Below, in pieces: positions 43,495-55,335 of a stretch of DNA of 64,000 nt. The notes beneath the pieces were generated by a model. It saw only the letters and a list, made by a program, of their open reading frames with translations, ran no database searches and was not told the DNA's origin. Within the stretch, counting starts at the first letter, position 1. Every line of letters begins with the position of its first letter. Origin of the DNA: Steinernema hermaphroditum. Lineage: Eukaryota; Nematoda; Chromadorea; Rhabditida; Steinernematidae. The stretch is taken from positions 5,332,001 through 5,396,000 of the forward strand of contig CM059621.1 in the NCBI GenBank assembly GCA_030435675.1. The letters run 5' to 3'. Both the position numbers and the translations under genes were made by a program.

Positions 43495-44073
43495 TCACAG
43501 AATAGTACATTTCTTGGATTTCTTGCGCTTCTGCATCAGCGCCGCTTGTGTGGCCTTCTCGAAAACTTCGCGGATTCCATCCTTGGTCTTTGCACTGCAC
43601 TCGATGTAGTCAAACGCACCGATCTGCTCGGCAACGGCGCGGCCTTGTTCTGGACGTACAGGTTCCTGCTTCATTTTCGCAAGTTCCCGGATGGTCTGAG
43701 GATCGTTGCGGAGATCCTTTTTGTTGCCCACGAGAATAATGGGAACGTTGGCACAGAAATGACGGACTTCTGGCGTCCACTTCTCCGGAATGTTTTCAAG
43801 TGAGTCTGGAGAATCGATACTGAAGCACATCAGAATGACGTCCGTGTCCGGGTAGCTGAGGGGGCGAAGACGATCATAGTCTTCCTGTCCGGCAGTGTCC
43901 CATAGAGCCAGCTCCACTTGCTTCCCGTCGACTTCAATATCGGCCACGTAGTTCTCGAAAACGGTAGGTACGTACAGATCCGGGAATTGGTCTTTGCTGA
44001 AGACAATCAGCAAACATGTCTTTCCGCACGCTCCATCGCCCACAATAACCAGCTTCTTACGGATTGCGGCCAT
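43495..44073 (-). CDS. rho-1: Rho family small GTPase, RhoA orthologue
   Basis: 192 residues, single exon. GDGACGKT (P loop, about 12-19), YVPTVFENY (switch I, effector loop), [16 protein letters not shown] (switch II), the Rho insert region near 120-140, NKKD and ECSAK are all intact. A polybasic KRKKSKK precedes the CAAX box CTIL, predicting geranylgeranylation and plasma membrane targeting. It regulates actomyosin contractility and cytokinesis. CTTCCAG about ten bases upstream of the ATG is a likely spliced-leader acceptor. The coding region is uninterrupted, unlike its multi-exon neighbours. Confidence 0.96.
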   Translation of the reverse strand: MAAIRKKLVIVGDGACGKTCLLIVFSKDQFPDLYVPTVFENYVADIEVDGKQVELALWDTAGQEDYDRLRPLSYPDTDVILMCFSIDSPDSLENIPEKWTPEVRHFCANVPIILVGNKKDLRNDPQTIRELAKMKQEPVRPEQGRAVAEQIGAFDYIECSAKTKDGIREVFEKATQAALMQKRKKSKKCTIL

Positions 44074-45145
44074 ACCGGGTCTACCTGGAAGTAGTAAGAC
44101 ATGAATACGTGCTTAAGCACCACTTATACACGGAAACGGTATTCACCCGGATAGAAGACAACAGAAATCCCAAAATTAGCATAAAATAATTGAATGCGCA
44201 TTACGCAGTGACGGCGCATATACGACGCGAACGGCCGACAAACGAACGCACATATCTTTACTACTAAGGTCAATAAACTGATGAGCGGCGCGAGGTGCGA
44301 AGACCGTACTACCAATACCGAACAAAGCAGCAAGAAATATGCCAAGAATTTTATCATCACACAAGCGAATCGATCGCCCAAAAATGAGAATAAAACAATG
44401 CGGAGTGATCCGCGCGCGCGCTAAGGGAGCGGCGAGGCGCCGCTTTGTTTGTAGTGTGACACGCCACCCATCCTCATTTCGCAATGGAAAATTAGGTTAA
44501 GAACACTGAGGTCCGGGCCGCAACGTCAGCTATGAAGCCGCGCGGCTGTCCCACCCACCGAACAAGAAGAAGGAGAGGAATGCAAAACGATGACAACATG
44601 CACTATCCGTCTCCTCCCGTCGCCGATCTCATCTGCTCACAACGCCGCCAAGCGCAGCAGCAGCGCGGAGAGATGAGTCAATCGACGCCGCTGCCACCGC
44701 CACCATCATTGCCGCGGTCGTCGTCAAAGCTATACCACAGTGAGCAGCGCGCAGCGGAAGTATTCTCGTTTTTCCAAATCACCGGTCCTCACTGTGTGGA
44801 AATTCTAAAACCCGGCGGATGGAGGATCCGGGAAGTTTAAGCTGAAAATGGTTGTGAAAGCCCGTGACGAAAGGGGAAAAGTGGATGCTCAGTTATGACT
44901 CATCGGCGGCGGCAGCATACGCGTCGCAGGCGATGAAACAAGAGACAAAATTTAAGCGAGTGAGACATAGGACTGAAGCTAGACTGTCTACAGCGATAAG
45001 TCTGCGGCGACCATTGCGCAAGGGTATGGAGAGGTCGAACGGTTTTCATGGCACGCGTTAATATTCAAATTAAAGGCTTTTCGTTTTTGCAGCAGGTCGA
45101 GAGTGAACCGCGCGCACACCTTATCGTCGAGGAGCGCCAAAAACT
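44074..45145. other. Intergenic region upstream of rho-1, with uncertain coding potential
   Basis: Contains a 102-codon open stretch at 44532-44840 rich in Q, P and S (QQQRGEMSQS, LPPPPSLPRSSS). A shorter one lies near 44894-44962, ending at a plausible donor (CGA/GTGAGA). These could be exons of a gene that includes 45146-45460, but no join that keeps all frames was found. Confidence 0.35.
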
Positions 45146-45460
45146 ATGGGCAAAAAATTGCTGGAAATCGAGCTAAATAAATCGATTATCATTGCGCGCG
45201 ATCGACGATCAGTGGCGACTCTGCAAGTGATGATGATGCAGAGAGAGAAAGAGGCCGTCGACCTTCACCGAGTGGCGATCGGACGTCAGCGTGAGGGCGA
45301 ACCAAGAGCAACGGGAGAAGAGGAGAGAGCGAGAGCGCGGCGTTTGAATGCCTTAAATCGCGGCAGGACGCAGGATTTCGTCAAAGACTATTGGGACAAA
45401 GCCAACGAACCGACGAATTCGTGCAGCGAACCTAACCTGACTTGGCGGGATTTCTTCTGA
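45146..45460 (+). CDS. Hypothetical 104-residue charged protein
   Basis: ORF beginning MGKKLLEIELNKSIII, very rich in E and R in the middle (EGEPRATGEEERARARR), ending TWRDFF. A TTTTTGCAG acceptor lies about 50 nt upstream of the ATG, with an in-frame stop between, so the ATG would be the true start if the exon is trans-spliced. Not recognised. It may be chance in a GC-skewed stretch. Confidence 0.3.
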   Translation: MGKKLLEIELNKSIIIARDRRSVATLQVMMMQREKEAVDLHRVAIGRQREGEPRATGEEERARARRLNALNRGRTQDFVKDYWDKANEPTNSCSEPNLTWRDFF

Positions 45461-46017
45461 ACATCGCAGACCTTTGTTTCTGGAGCGCGCACAAATGAAA
45501 TTCACACATTTCTTCCGCTGATAGCCGATGTAGAATTAGTCAGGAAGGCGTATGAAGGCAGGAAGACATCTACTTTTAGCATTGTATTGCCACGTTTCGT
45601 TATTTTTCTCCATCCGTCAACACTGAACAGATTATCCCACAATAATGTCTATTCGCAACTGGGAAACGTCTAACAATGTCTCTCTCAAAAGAAATAGCAC
45701 ATCGTCGTTTCATGCAGCTGTGTAAACATGTCATTATTGAAATAGTAAATCTAGGCGCGCGGTTTTAATCATTTCGCGCGATCTTTCGTTTGTTTCACAC
45801 GCGGAGAAGCGACATAAAAACTGCCGCAAACATTAATGTCTAGACTGATGAATGAAAGTGTGTAGAGATATGTGATCTTTTCTGAGCGCCTTTTGGAAAT
45901 TATTCCGCTCAGTTCTAGACACATGTTGTCAAAGCGATGCTGTCTCGCGCTTATTTTAGTTTATATAAGTCGCATAACAACTTATATCCATTCCAGAACT
46001 GATTGGAATAATCAACC
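45461..46017. other. Intergenic, upstream of hrpl-1
   Basis: No gene. A TTCCAG acceptor about 24 nt before the hrpl-1 ATG marks a probable trans-splice site. Confidence 0.4.
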
Positions 46018-48630
46018 ATGGATACATCGCCTCCAGCGAAACGATTCCGACGCGATGATAACGTAGATCCCACGAACCCGGATCCATCCATCGTCGTCCA
46101 CGTTCGCAACCTGAGCCCGAAGGCCACCGAAGCTGACCTGCTTGAAGCCCTCTCCCATTTCGGTGCGATCTCTTACGCCACATGCATGCCGAACAAGCGT
46201 ATGGCTCTCGTCGAGTTTGAAGAACTCGAAGGTGCTCGATCATGTGTTGTTTTCGCATCACAGAACCAGATCTACGTATCTGGACAGCCGGCATTGTTCA
46301 ACTACTCTACTTCGAAAATGATTCAGCGTCTTGGGCTGGAATCCGAGAAGCCCAACCATGTGCTTATCCTTACCATCTACAATGCTCAGTATCCGGTTAA
46401 CGTTGAAGTTATTTATCAGGTATGCCAGATTATTTTAAAAGGTGTCTGTGCTTCGTAGACAGGTTGTCTGTCTAGAGTCTGTGTGTGAACTGCAGTCGAT
46501 CTCTGTAGGGTTTTCAGTTCAAACAACATGTTGTGTGTTGACCAGTGCAGACTATCTGTTTTTGAATAACCTTCATCTGCCGCTTTTGCAGATCTGCAAC
46601 CCTCACGGCGAAGTCCGCCGCATCGCCATGATCCGGCGTTCAATGTTGCAAGCCCTCGTTGAATACCCTGACGCCGAAACCGCAAAAAAGGCGAAGCACG
46701 CGATGAACGGCGCGGACATCTACTCGGGCTGTTGCACACTGAAGGTTGAATTCGCTAAGGTAAGTGTCGTTCGGTGTCGTGTCGACTTACAAGCGGGGAC
46801 TTTCTTTGCCTTCAGCCAGATCATGTAAAAGTGACTCGCAATGACAGTGATCAATTTGACTACACAATCAAAACAGGTAAATCAGTGAGTTTTACATTTG
46901 AAACATTCCCTCAAGTGCACTGTACGACTTTGCATTAAAATAAAGGAGCAGGCAGAAGCAACATTTCAGTCCACTTTATCAGTCACTCAGTCAGTGAACA
47001 GGAACGAATCGAGGCAAGAGCAGCGCATATTGATAAAGACACGCATACTGATAAGGACTAAGTTTCCAGCACCACATGGAAGCAAGAAGAACGGCGGTTT
47101 GTCCTGCTTCTCCGCTCCTTTTTTTATGTCTTTTATTTCTCTATCATACTGTTGGGTTTGAGATATTGACCAGCACTTTTGCAGATCCTAATGCGCCTCC
47201 ATCGACGCCATTTGCGGAACCGCGTAAGCCGTTGATTTCTGAGCGCGGACCTCCTCCTCCAGCTGCTGGCGGCCCTCCTCCACGTAAGTTGTTCGTTGTT
47301 GCGGCACAAAACGATGTTATCTGGTTCTGTGGCTTGCGAGCAAAATGCAGACATATTAAAGCCATAAAAACTGTTGAACGAATTCGTCATCTTCTTCGTT
47401 CTAGGTGGACCTCCCAGCTACGAGTACGACAGCCGCGGACCCCCGGACTACAGCCGCAGCTATCCTCCCCGTGACGAACGCGATCACCATGCGGATCCCT
47501 ACGAGCGTAGCACAAGCTTTGATTCTGGATACTCGCGTGGAAACCCTTCTTATGGACCTCCGGGCGATTATTATGAAGATCGCGAGTACGGGCGAGGCCC
47601 TCCTCCGCGCTCTCGCTACGATGCGCCTACTCGCGGAGGGTACTCCGGCCGCGGCGGCCGTGGAGGTTACAACAACAACAACAACGATCGCTATGACCGT
47701 TATGATCGCCGCTACGAAGATGACCGCTATGGACCCCCGGGTGGAGGAAGTGAGAATAGCGTAGTTATGGTGTACGGTATCGATCATGACAAGTTCAACT
47801 GTGACAAGCTGTTCAACATTCTTTGTCTCTATGGAAATTGCCTGAGAGTACGTCTTGATACAGTAGACTGTTATAACTGTAACTGTTTCAGATCAAATTC
47901 ATGAAGTCAAAGACGGACACTGCTATGGCACAGATGGGCAATGAGGAGGAAGCGTACACCGCTATCCGCAACCTGCATGATACGAGCATTTTCGGTCAAA
48001 AGATCTCGCTGAGACCCTCGAAGCAGAGTGTTTTGCATGATATCCGCGAACCCTTCAATCTTCCCGACGGAACGCCTTCATTCCGCGATTACACCCACAG
48101 CCGCAATCAGCGCTTCAGCAACGCCGATTCCGCTGCCAGGAATCGAATAGTCCCACCAACAAATCAGCTTCACTGGTACAATGCGCCACCTAACATGACT
48201 GAAGACCGTCTTAAGGAGGTACGTCTGTAATTCGTTTTTCTGTCTGTCCGACGGCAGTCTGAGCAGTGCCATACATTTTGATATAGTAGACAAGTAGACT
48301 GGTCCGAAAATCGTTTGCCTGTCGGTGATAGACAGTATCAGCGTTTATGTCTAGACGTCTGCGTCTGAAGGATCTGATTCAAGCGTCTAATCTCACCGAT
48401 TTCAGCTATTCAAAGAGAAAGGCGCGATTATTCCAACCAGCGTAACAACGTTCCCATCAAAGACCGACAGAAGCTCAGCCGGAATTTGCGAGTTTCCCAC
48501 CACACAGTCAGCTAGCGAAGCTCTTATGCTGTGCAACCATACCCCTGTCGTCTGCGCCCAAGGCAAGGCACCTTACATCGTGAAGCTCGCCTATGCCGGA
48601 GGACGCGACGGTCGCGAATTCCGTTACTAA
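46018..48630 (+). CDS. hrpl-1: hnRNP L-like RNA-binding protein, seven exons
   Basis: Predicted 574 residues. Exons: 46018-46419, 46592-46759, 46816-46876, 47185-47283, 47405-47847, 47892-48218 and 48406-48630, all GT-AG and in frame. RRM1 (about 24-98, IVVHVRNLSPKATEADLLEA) and RRM2 (about 113-190, HVLILTIYNAQYPVNVEVIY) have the PTB/hnRNP L style of RNP motifs. A Pro-, Gly-, Arg- and Tyr-rich linker (about 215-355) precedes RRM3 (SVVMVYGIDHDKFNCDKLFN) and a degenerate RRM4 (LHWYNAPPNMTEDRLKELF). This is the four-RRM layout of hnRNP L, a nuclear splicing regulator binding CA-rich RNA. The bipartite linker differs from PTB. Confidence 0.92.
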
Positions 48631-48830
48631 TCCCGTGATGCCTATTTGCCAGCACAATTGTTACCGTTTTTCCATAAATCCCGTAGTTCGTTAAAGATGC
48701 ATAAGATGTCGAGAGCTCCCGCCGTTTTATCGTCTTGTGTTACCATTGCCGTTTTAATCGCACCAACATAAATTACATTACTCAATGAGTTACTCCGTTT
48801 ATTATAACTTGGTCTTCGCTTCGGTGACGA

Positions 48831-49536
48831 TTATTTAGGCAGTGCTTCGAACATGCAGCCGAGCACTCCTTGGCCACTCCACAAGCGCGGCTTCAGTTCG
48901 ATGCGAACAGGGCGCATTGCTCGTAAGATGGTGATGCGGATTGGCTTCTGAAACAGGCATGATTAACTAGCCTAGTCTAGAGCAGATGGCACGTACCTCG
49001 AACGAGTCTTTGACTACCTTCGCAACGTCTTCCAACTTTCGGAAGTTGTCCCCGTGCAATGGCCCAAACTGAATAATCTCATCGCCATTTTTAATACCAT
49101 CTTGGGCAGCTGGCGACTGCGGAGCTAGCGAAGTGATCCGAATGAATGGTTTGTTGGTCGTGCGGTGAACTATAGGGATCTCCGATGAGGACTTCCTAGC
49201 CGCTTCGCCATCCGGCTGTTGTCGCTGCTCCCCGTGCAGCGTGTGCAGCAGCGTTTCAATCTTGTTGGTCAGCTCCTTTCGATCATTTCGCAGGCAGATG
49301 ATGGCGCTCCGAGCATGGCGCACCGAGTAAACGTCGATCTCGGCTTTGGGAAAGCCCTCCTCGTCCACCAGTGGTGTGTCCATGTCCACGTTGTTCTAAA
49401 ACATCTCATAACTTTGTGAACATGAAAACAGCGATTTATAACTTACGGCCTTCAGGATCGCCTCGTTTTCAGCAAGCTTCGCGTCGATCTCATCGCGCTC
49501 ATTCATAATTTTCTTAGCTTCTTCACGCGCACTCAT
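48831..49536 (-). CDS. psmd-9: 26S proteasome assembly chaperone PSMD9 (p27, Nas2)
   Basis: Exons 49536-49447, 49395-48997 and 48947-48831 give 201 residues (human 223). The N-terminal helical region (MSAREEAKKIMNERDEIDAK) resembles the Rpt5-binding part. EVDVYSVRHARxxIICLRNDRKEL-like spacing is present as IDVYSVRHARSAIICL, and a PDZ domain runs from about residue 110 (NKPFIRITSLAPQSPAAQDG, NGDEIIQFGPL). It acts as an assembly chaperone of the proteasome base. Convergent with hrpl-1 (200 bp) and divergent from slc25a32 (142 bp between starts). Confidence 0.93.
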
Positions 49537-49678
49537 CGTGGTATCTTCTGAAAATAACACAGGATTCGTTTATCACGATCAAAACAACATGTTTGTTTGC
49601 AAAGATATTCACGTTTGCCGCCATCGCGAAGTGCGAGAAGATGACAATAATACGAAATTTGATTTCGTTTCAGGACCG
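49537..49678. promoter_or_regulatory. Short divergent intergenic region between psmd-9 and slc25a32
   Basis: Only 142 bp separate the two start codons. A CGTTTCAG acceptor ends five bases before the slc25a32 ATG. A shared bidirectional promoter or trans-splicing from an overlapping outron is implied. Confidence 0.5.
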
Positions 49679-51008
49679 ATGCCTTCCGTGTTCACCGGAT
49701 ACGAGAATCTGGTGGCTGGATTCTTTGGCGGCTTCGTCAGTACAATCGTGTGCCATCCGTTGGATTTGTTGAAAATAAGATATTCCGGTATGTTTTGCAT
49801 TAAATGATTTAAACGCCAAGGGAGCACGCGACCGACCCTTAGCCGCCTACAGGGTGACAATTGAGTCTTTTCTTTACAATGTTCTCTGCAAAAAATGGGA
49901 CAGACGTCTATAAAATGTTCTAGCAGTCTGCAGATGGTTTACAGACGCCCTATTCGCTTTTGTGATGTTTTCGATCCGTGCCCTCTTGTTAACTCCTGCT
50001 GCTGTTACGCACTCATCATCGCTGAATTTCACGTATTCGCTCTACATTTCATATTTCAGCCAACGAAGGAAACCCTCTCCGACCACAGTACACCAGTTAC
50101 TGGCATGCAGCTCGATCGATCGTTGGCGCGGAAGGGTTCAGAGGCATTTATCAAGGACTTACGCCTAATATCGTCGGTGCCACTCTTTCATGGGGATTCT
50201 ATTTCCAATTGTAAGTTTTGAAACGCGATAGATTGTCAAGCTAGTGGTTGAGGAGTTGCTTATTTAGTGGAAATTCATGGAACTAGGTGATTGATAACCC
50301 TTTCTTTGTAGCTTCTACGCACTACGAGAACGAGTGACGATATTTCCTGAGAAGTTCCAGTCAGTCAACGATTTCATCATTGGATGCCTCTCTGGATCGG
50401 CCGTCATGTGCATCACGAACCCCATATGGGTAACGAAAACACGTCTTTGTCTTCAGTACGAAACCGAAGGCCCGAAGAAGTATCGTAGTATGTGGGACTG
50501 TATGAAGCAGATCGTTAGGAACGAGGGAATCAAAGGGTTGTATAAGGTATGTGCGTCAACTATTGGGCTGTTGTAAACGAAGATTTAAGGGCTTTGCACC
50601 TGGAATCTTAGGCACCACTCATGGAGCAGTTCAAATTATGGCCTACAACTACCTAAAGGATCGTCATTATGTGAAATATAATATTCCAGCAGATTCTAAA
50701 TTGGTAGGTGATGGACGTGCTCTCGTTATCTTCAAGGTTCACTGTAGAGCACAATGGACTATTTGGTTTTCTCGATCGTATCAAAAGTCTTCGCCACAAC
50801 TACGACGTATCCCTATCAAGTTCTCCGGACGAGGCTTCAAGATCAACATGTGAAGTACGACGGAGTCATGGACGTCATTCGGACGACGATGAAGGCGGAA
50901 GGCATCTCTGGTCTCTATAAGGGCATGTTGATGGCAAACATACGGGTACTTCCTGCTGCCATGGTCACCTTCGTCACATTCGAAAACGTTAAGCACTTTT
51001 TGTCTTAG
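49679..51008 (+). CDS. Mitochondrial folate/FAD carrier, SLC25A32 type
   Basis: 289-residue mitochondrial carrier. Exons 49679-49787, 50060-50210, 50312-50546, 50590-50703 and 50748-51008. Three carrier repeats have the signatures PLDLLK, PIWVTK and PYQVLR. The tryptophan in the second and the glutamine in the third replace the usual acidic residue and are characteristic of the folate/FAD/NAD carrier group. NPLRPQYTSYWH, GLTPNIVGATLSWGFYF and GFAPGILGTTHGAVQ match SLC25A32 closely. It acts in the mitochondrial inner membrane, importing tetrahydrofolate or FAD. The start at 49679 is preferred over an in-frame ATG at 49538 because of the acceptor just upstream. Confidence 0.92.
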
Positions 51009-52052
51009 GGTGGATGGTTGTTCTTTGTTAGGTTTGTTCTGTTAATCTTGTTGAGGATTTGAGAGATTTCTATGAACTGTTGCCTTTTTACCGCTTACTT
51101 GCTGACGTTGCTCGGTGTCACACACACAGACACAGGCTCTGCAGGATTTGCTGAAAGCGCTACAGCAAGTGGTTGGTTCTCGCCTGTTCTAGAAGCTCTA
51201 CGTTTTAGTTCGTCGGCAACACTGGTTACTAGGCGCTTGCAATCCTTACTACTCAGCCCTAACTTTCAAACTGTTACCTTGAACAGTGATGTCATTGGAA
51301 GGGACTATGATCAATAATTTGTTTGCTTTTAAACGATTATGCAGATACTCTAGGAAACAGACTCTACAAAACGTTTAAGCGTCGTCATCGTCATGGGAAA
51401 ATGATTATCTCGCAAAAATAAAACAAAATACACAGTGCGTGAATCACAGTCTACCTGGTTTCTTGTTAGTCACCGCGTACAAACCGCTCAAAAACAAGAA
51501 GGACGTTTGGAAATCAAAAAAGAATAGAAACGCTTATCAAAATTGGTGGGAAATTGAAACTTCGTAAACTTGTTTTGTTTCAGTCGTAGGACTTTTTGGA
51601 AAGTTTTGAAATTCGAGCTTTGGTGCTTTTTAGGACGGAAAAGTCGTGAGGCCTTCTCTCGAGATGACTCTTAGGAAGAGATTTTCGACAACCGTTTGGA
51701 TGCCCCTGGACAAATGGACAATAGTGCCGACATTCTGAAATACTGAAGGCAGAATGATGCGAAGCTCTTTTTTTTGTTCTGTTGCCCGTAAATGAATTTT
51801 GTAATGCGTTTGTTTTTGTTTTTACTTCCTTCCTGCTTCCAGTCAATTTTGTCGCTCGAAATTGTAAACAAAAACATGCAGTGCTTATGAGATAAGTCAC
51901 ACACAGTGCATATTGTAGCACAGAAGTAACCTGCTTTGTTCACGGCGTAGATCAACAGCATAGATCACACCGGTCACGTGATAGATTACGAGTAATTATG
52001 AACACTTCGCAGCATACGTTTTTAGTCCTTTTGAACTTTTTTTTTCTACGAC
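51009..52052. other. Intergenic, no supported gene
   Basis: An 81-codon open stretch (51072-51317) starts with a signal-like leader but overlaps the likely 3' UTR of slc25a32 and has no family. Confidence 0.4.
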
Positions 52053-52725
52053 TATTGTATCCCTCACGAAACTCTTCAAAAGCTCCCACCACGAAGAATT
52101 GGCGCGCCATTTCCCGCCATCGGCAGATTTGCAAGGGAAATTGGTCATTATCACAGTTTTTGCTCACTTTTCTCGCCAGTTGCGCGATCTCGCTAGAATT
52201 GCTGAGCGTAACTTTGTTCAGCACCGTTCAGCGCGCCGAATGAGCCCGGGTTTGTGCCGATCCGAGCAATATCCACAGAGAAATAAGCTTTACATTAGGC
52301 TCTCCTTCCAACATACCGGGTTTTGGCCCATTTCTGGCATAGGACAGGAAACTTTCAGGGGATTTGACTGGGTGAACCCTCCTTTATTTATGTTGTACGC
52401 GATGTTTTGCTGAAAGTTCCCTGCCCTATGCTAGAAATGGGTCGAAATCCGGGTTGTTGAAAACGCAAGTTCATGTAAAGCTTATTTCTCTGTGGATATT
52501 GCTCGGATCGGCACAAACACGGGCTCTTTCGGCGCGCTGAACGATGCTGAACAAAGTTACGCTCAGCAATTCTAGCGAGATCGCGCAACTGGCGAGAAAA
52601 GTGAGCAAAAACTGTGATAATGACCAATTTCCCTTGTAAATCTGCCGATCGTAAGAAATGGCGCGTGAATTTCTCGTTGTGGGAGCCTTGCGATTTTTTG
52701 TAAATGTTTCGTGAGGGATACAATA
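52053..52725. mobile_element. Large foldback element, about 310-bp inverted arms, 51-bp loop
   Basis: The left arm 52053-52358 and right arm 52410-52725 are inverted copies beginning TATTGTATCCCTCACGAAAC at each outer end, with around 85-90% visible identity and small indels. The arms read out the same open frame in mirror image (ADLQGKLVIITVFAHF), which follows from the symmetry and is not evidence of a gene. No clear target-site duplication was found. Confidence 0.88.
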
Positions 52726-52984
52726 TCATAGACGACGGCCAATGATAGGATCGAAATATCGAAAATCGAAAAAGAAGAAATCGAAACGTGTCATATCGCC
52801 ATGCCGACAACAACAATTATACACCAGTTATCGCATATTATGAACAGGGACGGAAACATAGCGTATTTCATCTCTTTCCATGGGAAAACTGAAATTGTCG
52901 AAACGTATCATTGACGTCCGTCAAGAAATACAACTGCAGATGTCGCCTCGGACATCTTCGTGGCATAAAGAATCATACATTTTA

Positions 52985-54172
52985 TTATGTCCTTTCGCGT
53001 GGAATCATCGGAACAACACTCGTTATAGAAATGTTCTTCTTATAAACCAGTTTTCGTAAACAGACAGGCAGGATCATTTCGCAAACTCCTTGTCTTATGC
53101 TTTCATTCATGATTATGTAGATGACGACGGCTCCACCTAAGTTGAGCACTGAAATGGGTTCATGTCTCATATCACTTACAATTACAGCAGATCCACAAAA
53201 TCTGAGTTAAAATAACTAGCCAAGCACTTGGAGGTTCGGTTTGATATTGGATGTAAATGTAGAGCGAACAGGCGGCGAAGTTAAAGGAGCATATGGTGCA
53301 GGATTGAAGAATCAGCTGCACTACGGTACTAGTTTTATGTAATCAAGCACTATGGCTTACCCTCTTCTGTATTTTATTGATAATTTGCGTGTTGTTATCT
53401 CTTGTCTTGTACCATAGCGTCACCAAGATGAAGGCATACAGTCCAGCTATGACTACAGGTGTAGCTACATTGTGAAAGGCGTGGCTTGTGTTCATATACT
53501 GTAAAAAGAAAGGTACAGTAGGCCTAACGTAGCGAATCCTACCGGAGTTCGGTCGATGTCTATAGACGATATACCGACATATGGATCAAAGAACCAGGCG
53601 AATCCTTTTGATGAATACGACGGCGCAGGTGTGAACCATGTAAAGTAGAATCCATACATATATGGTAGCGTTATCCATAGGAAGGTACGGTGGCCTCGAA
53701 AGAGCCTCTCCATACGACCTGGGGACCACAGTTCAAGCAACCGATTCAGGGCCAAAAGAACGGAACTCGCACAGCAGTTGCACCAGAATCCCAAGACCAA
53801 CGCGCCACACACGTAGTTCGTGAGCGGTGCGCTACAGTATACCGCTCCTGTGAAGGTGAAGTATCCGGTGAGTACTGCATTCAAAGACAGATTGACTACA
53901 TCCATGATTCCGATTTGGATCATTATCTTGAAACAGGAGTTTTTCCTTTGCTTCCACATCACTTTAAGACATATCATGTACATGACCTAGGGGTTACTTG
54001 ATTACGGTAGGTTCTCAAATGGATAGCATACTATGAAGAAGCCACCCAGTGAAGCGTAGAGGGCTCCAAGAGATTCGAAAGGATTGCGCTCGGCTTCCCA
54101 TTGGCTATCGTTGAGAAGAGAGCAGTTGTAGAGGAGATTCCACTTTTCAGGATGAAACACGAGAAGCTCCAT
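52985..54172 (-). CDS. Srt-class serpentine chemoreceptor, five exons
   Basis: Predicted 336 residues. Exons (minus): 54172-54032, 53986-53543, 53498-53361, 53315-53180 and 53136-52985. A GTTTCAG 18 nt upstream of the ATG suggests trans-splicing. Srt landmarks: LLYNCSL at the N terminus, VMYMICLKV, NSCFKIMIQIG, TGAVYCSAP, LALNRLLELW, GFAWFFDPY, QILWICC and MNESIRQG. The last acceptor is ambiguous (53136 or a site nine bases upstream); 53136 aligns without a gap with the srt gene at 6068. That gene has an extra intron within what is exon 2 here. Chemosensory role by family. Confidence 0.85.
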
Positions 54173-54759
54173 GTTCAGAGTACAGACTGAAACGAAAGGA
54201 GTGGCTTTATACACCTGGGATAGTGGGTTGGCCATGGAAAGAGCGCATGGAGGAGAACAAAAATACGGGGAATTGAAATGTCCCTGAGAAAAATGGTAAT
54301 GAATGTTTTCGAAAGCGACAAGAAAAAACACTTCTGAGCGAGGTCTCCGACATCTTAACTACTACCGTCCCGATGTTTCTCATCGTTAAATGAAGAGTCC
54401 TAACGTTCTTGTGGGATGTCAGAGGTACAAAACAACAATTCAGTTCGGAAGTCGCCATTTTTAAGGATCGCAAAAAGTGAAAGGGAACGACGACAGGCGA
54501 TAAACAAGCACCCGAAATTGTGAGAACTTCTCCGAAGAATGTATATAGTGTTTGTCTTTTACGAAAAATTGTACACGTGCCCTAAAAATTCTTATTTGCC
54601 TCTTGCCTGTAGTAGTGAATTCGTAGGAGGACGATAGTAAAATTAAGAAAAACATCACGAGCTTCTGAGAATTATCCATAAGCTCTCTCAATAGCGATGA
54701 TATGTTGATAATTCTGTTGTGCCCTGTTCTGAAAAGAGCTCCACCTGTGTGTTCTTTTA
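54173..54759. other. Intergenic upstream of srt gene
   Basis: Two overlapping short open stretches on the minus strand without family resemblance; probably outron and promoter sequence of the srt gene. Confidence 0.35.
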
Positions 54760-55335
54760 GCGCACTAAAAGCTCCTGATGAGAACAGCATCTCAAAATAT
54801 CAGCTGTTGTAAAACAGCGACTACTTCAGTCTACCTAACGGTGATAAATATAAATATAACATTGTTGTAAAATAAAAAGATTGGCACGTGAAATTTGTAG
54901 TTAGCGAACAATGGAGTTTCCTCAAAACGCTTCTACTATAAATAGCGAATATAATGATTAGCCACCGGAGTAAACCTGGGGAACGCATGCAAAAAGACAC
55001 TCATGTTCTTCGCAGAACAAAGCTGAAGGAGGGTGTCATTGAAAATAGCTGCATCTGTACGTTCTTTTAACGTACTAAAAGCTCCATGGTGAGAGCACCA
55101 TCTTAAAATATCAGCTGTTGTAAAACAGTGATTACTTCAGCCTACCTACGGAGTACAAAGACCATAAACCATTTGTTTTATAAAAAGATCGTAGTCGACG
55201 AACAATGGGGGACGTTGCACATTTTCTTTAGAATATTTCTACTATAAATAGCGAATGCAATGATCACCTGAGAGGGGAATGCGTGTTAAAGGGCAGTCAT
55301 GTTCTTCACGTAAGCACAGAAAAAAGTGAAAGAAG
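54760..55335. repeat. Diverged tandem duplication, period about 311 bp
   Basis: Segments from about 54760-55040 and 55065-55335 share AAAATATCAGCTGTTGTAAA, CTACTATAAATAGCGAAT, GAACAATGG and the string TCATGTTCTTC in the same order. Identity is moderate. Each copy carries a TATAAATAG box, but no coding sequence follows either. Confidence 0.75.

Noticed and set aside
51072..51317. 81-codon open frame with a signal-peptide-like start
   Set aside because: It lies in the likely 3' UTR of slc25a32, 64 nt after its stop, with composition typical of untranslated sequence.
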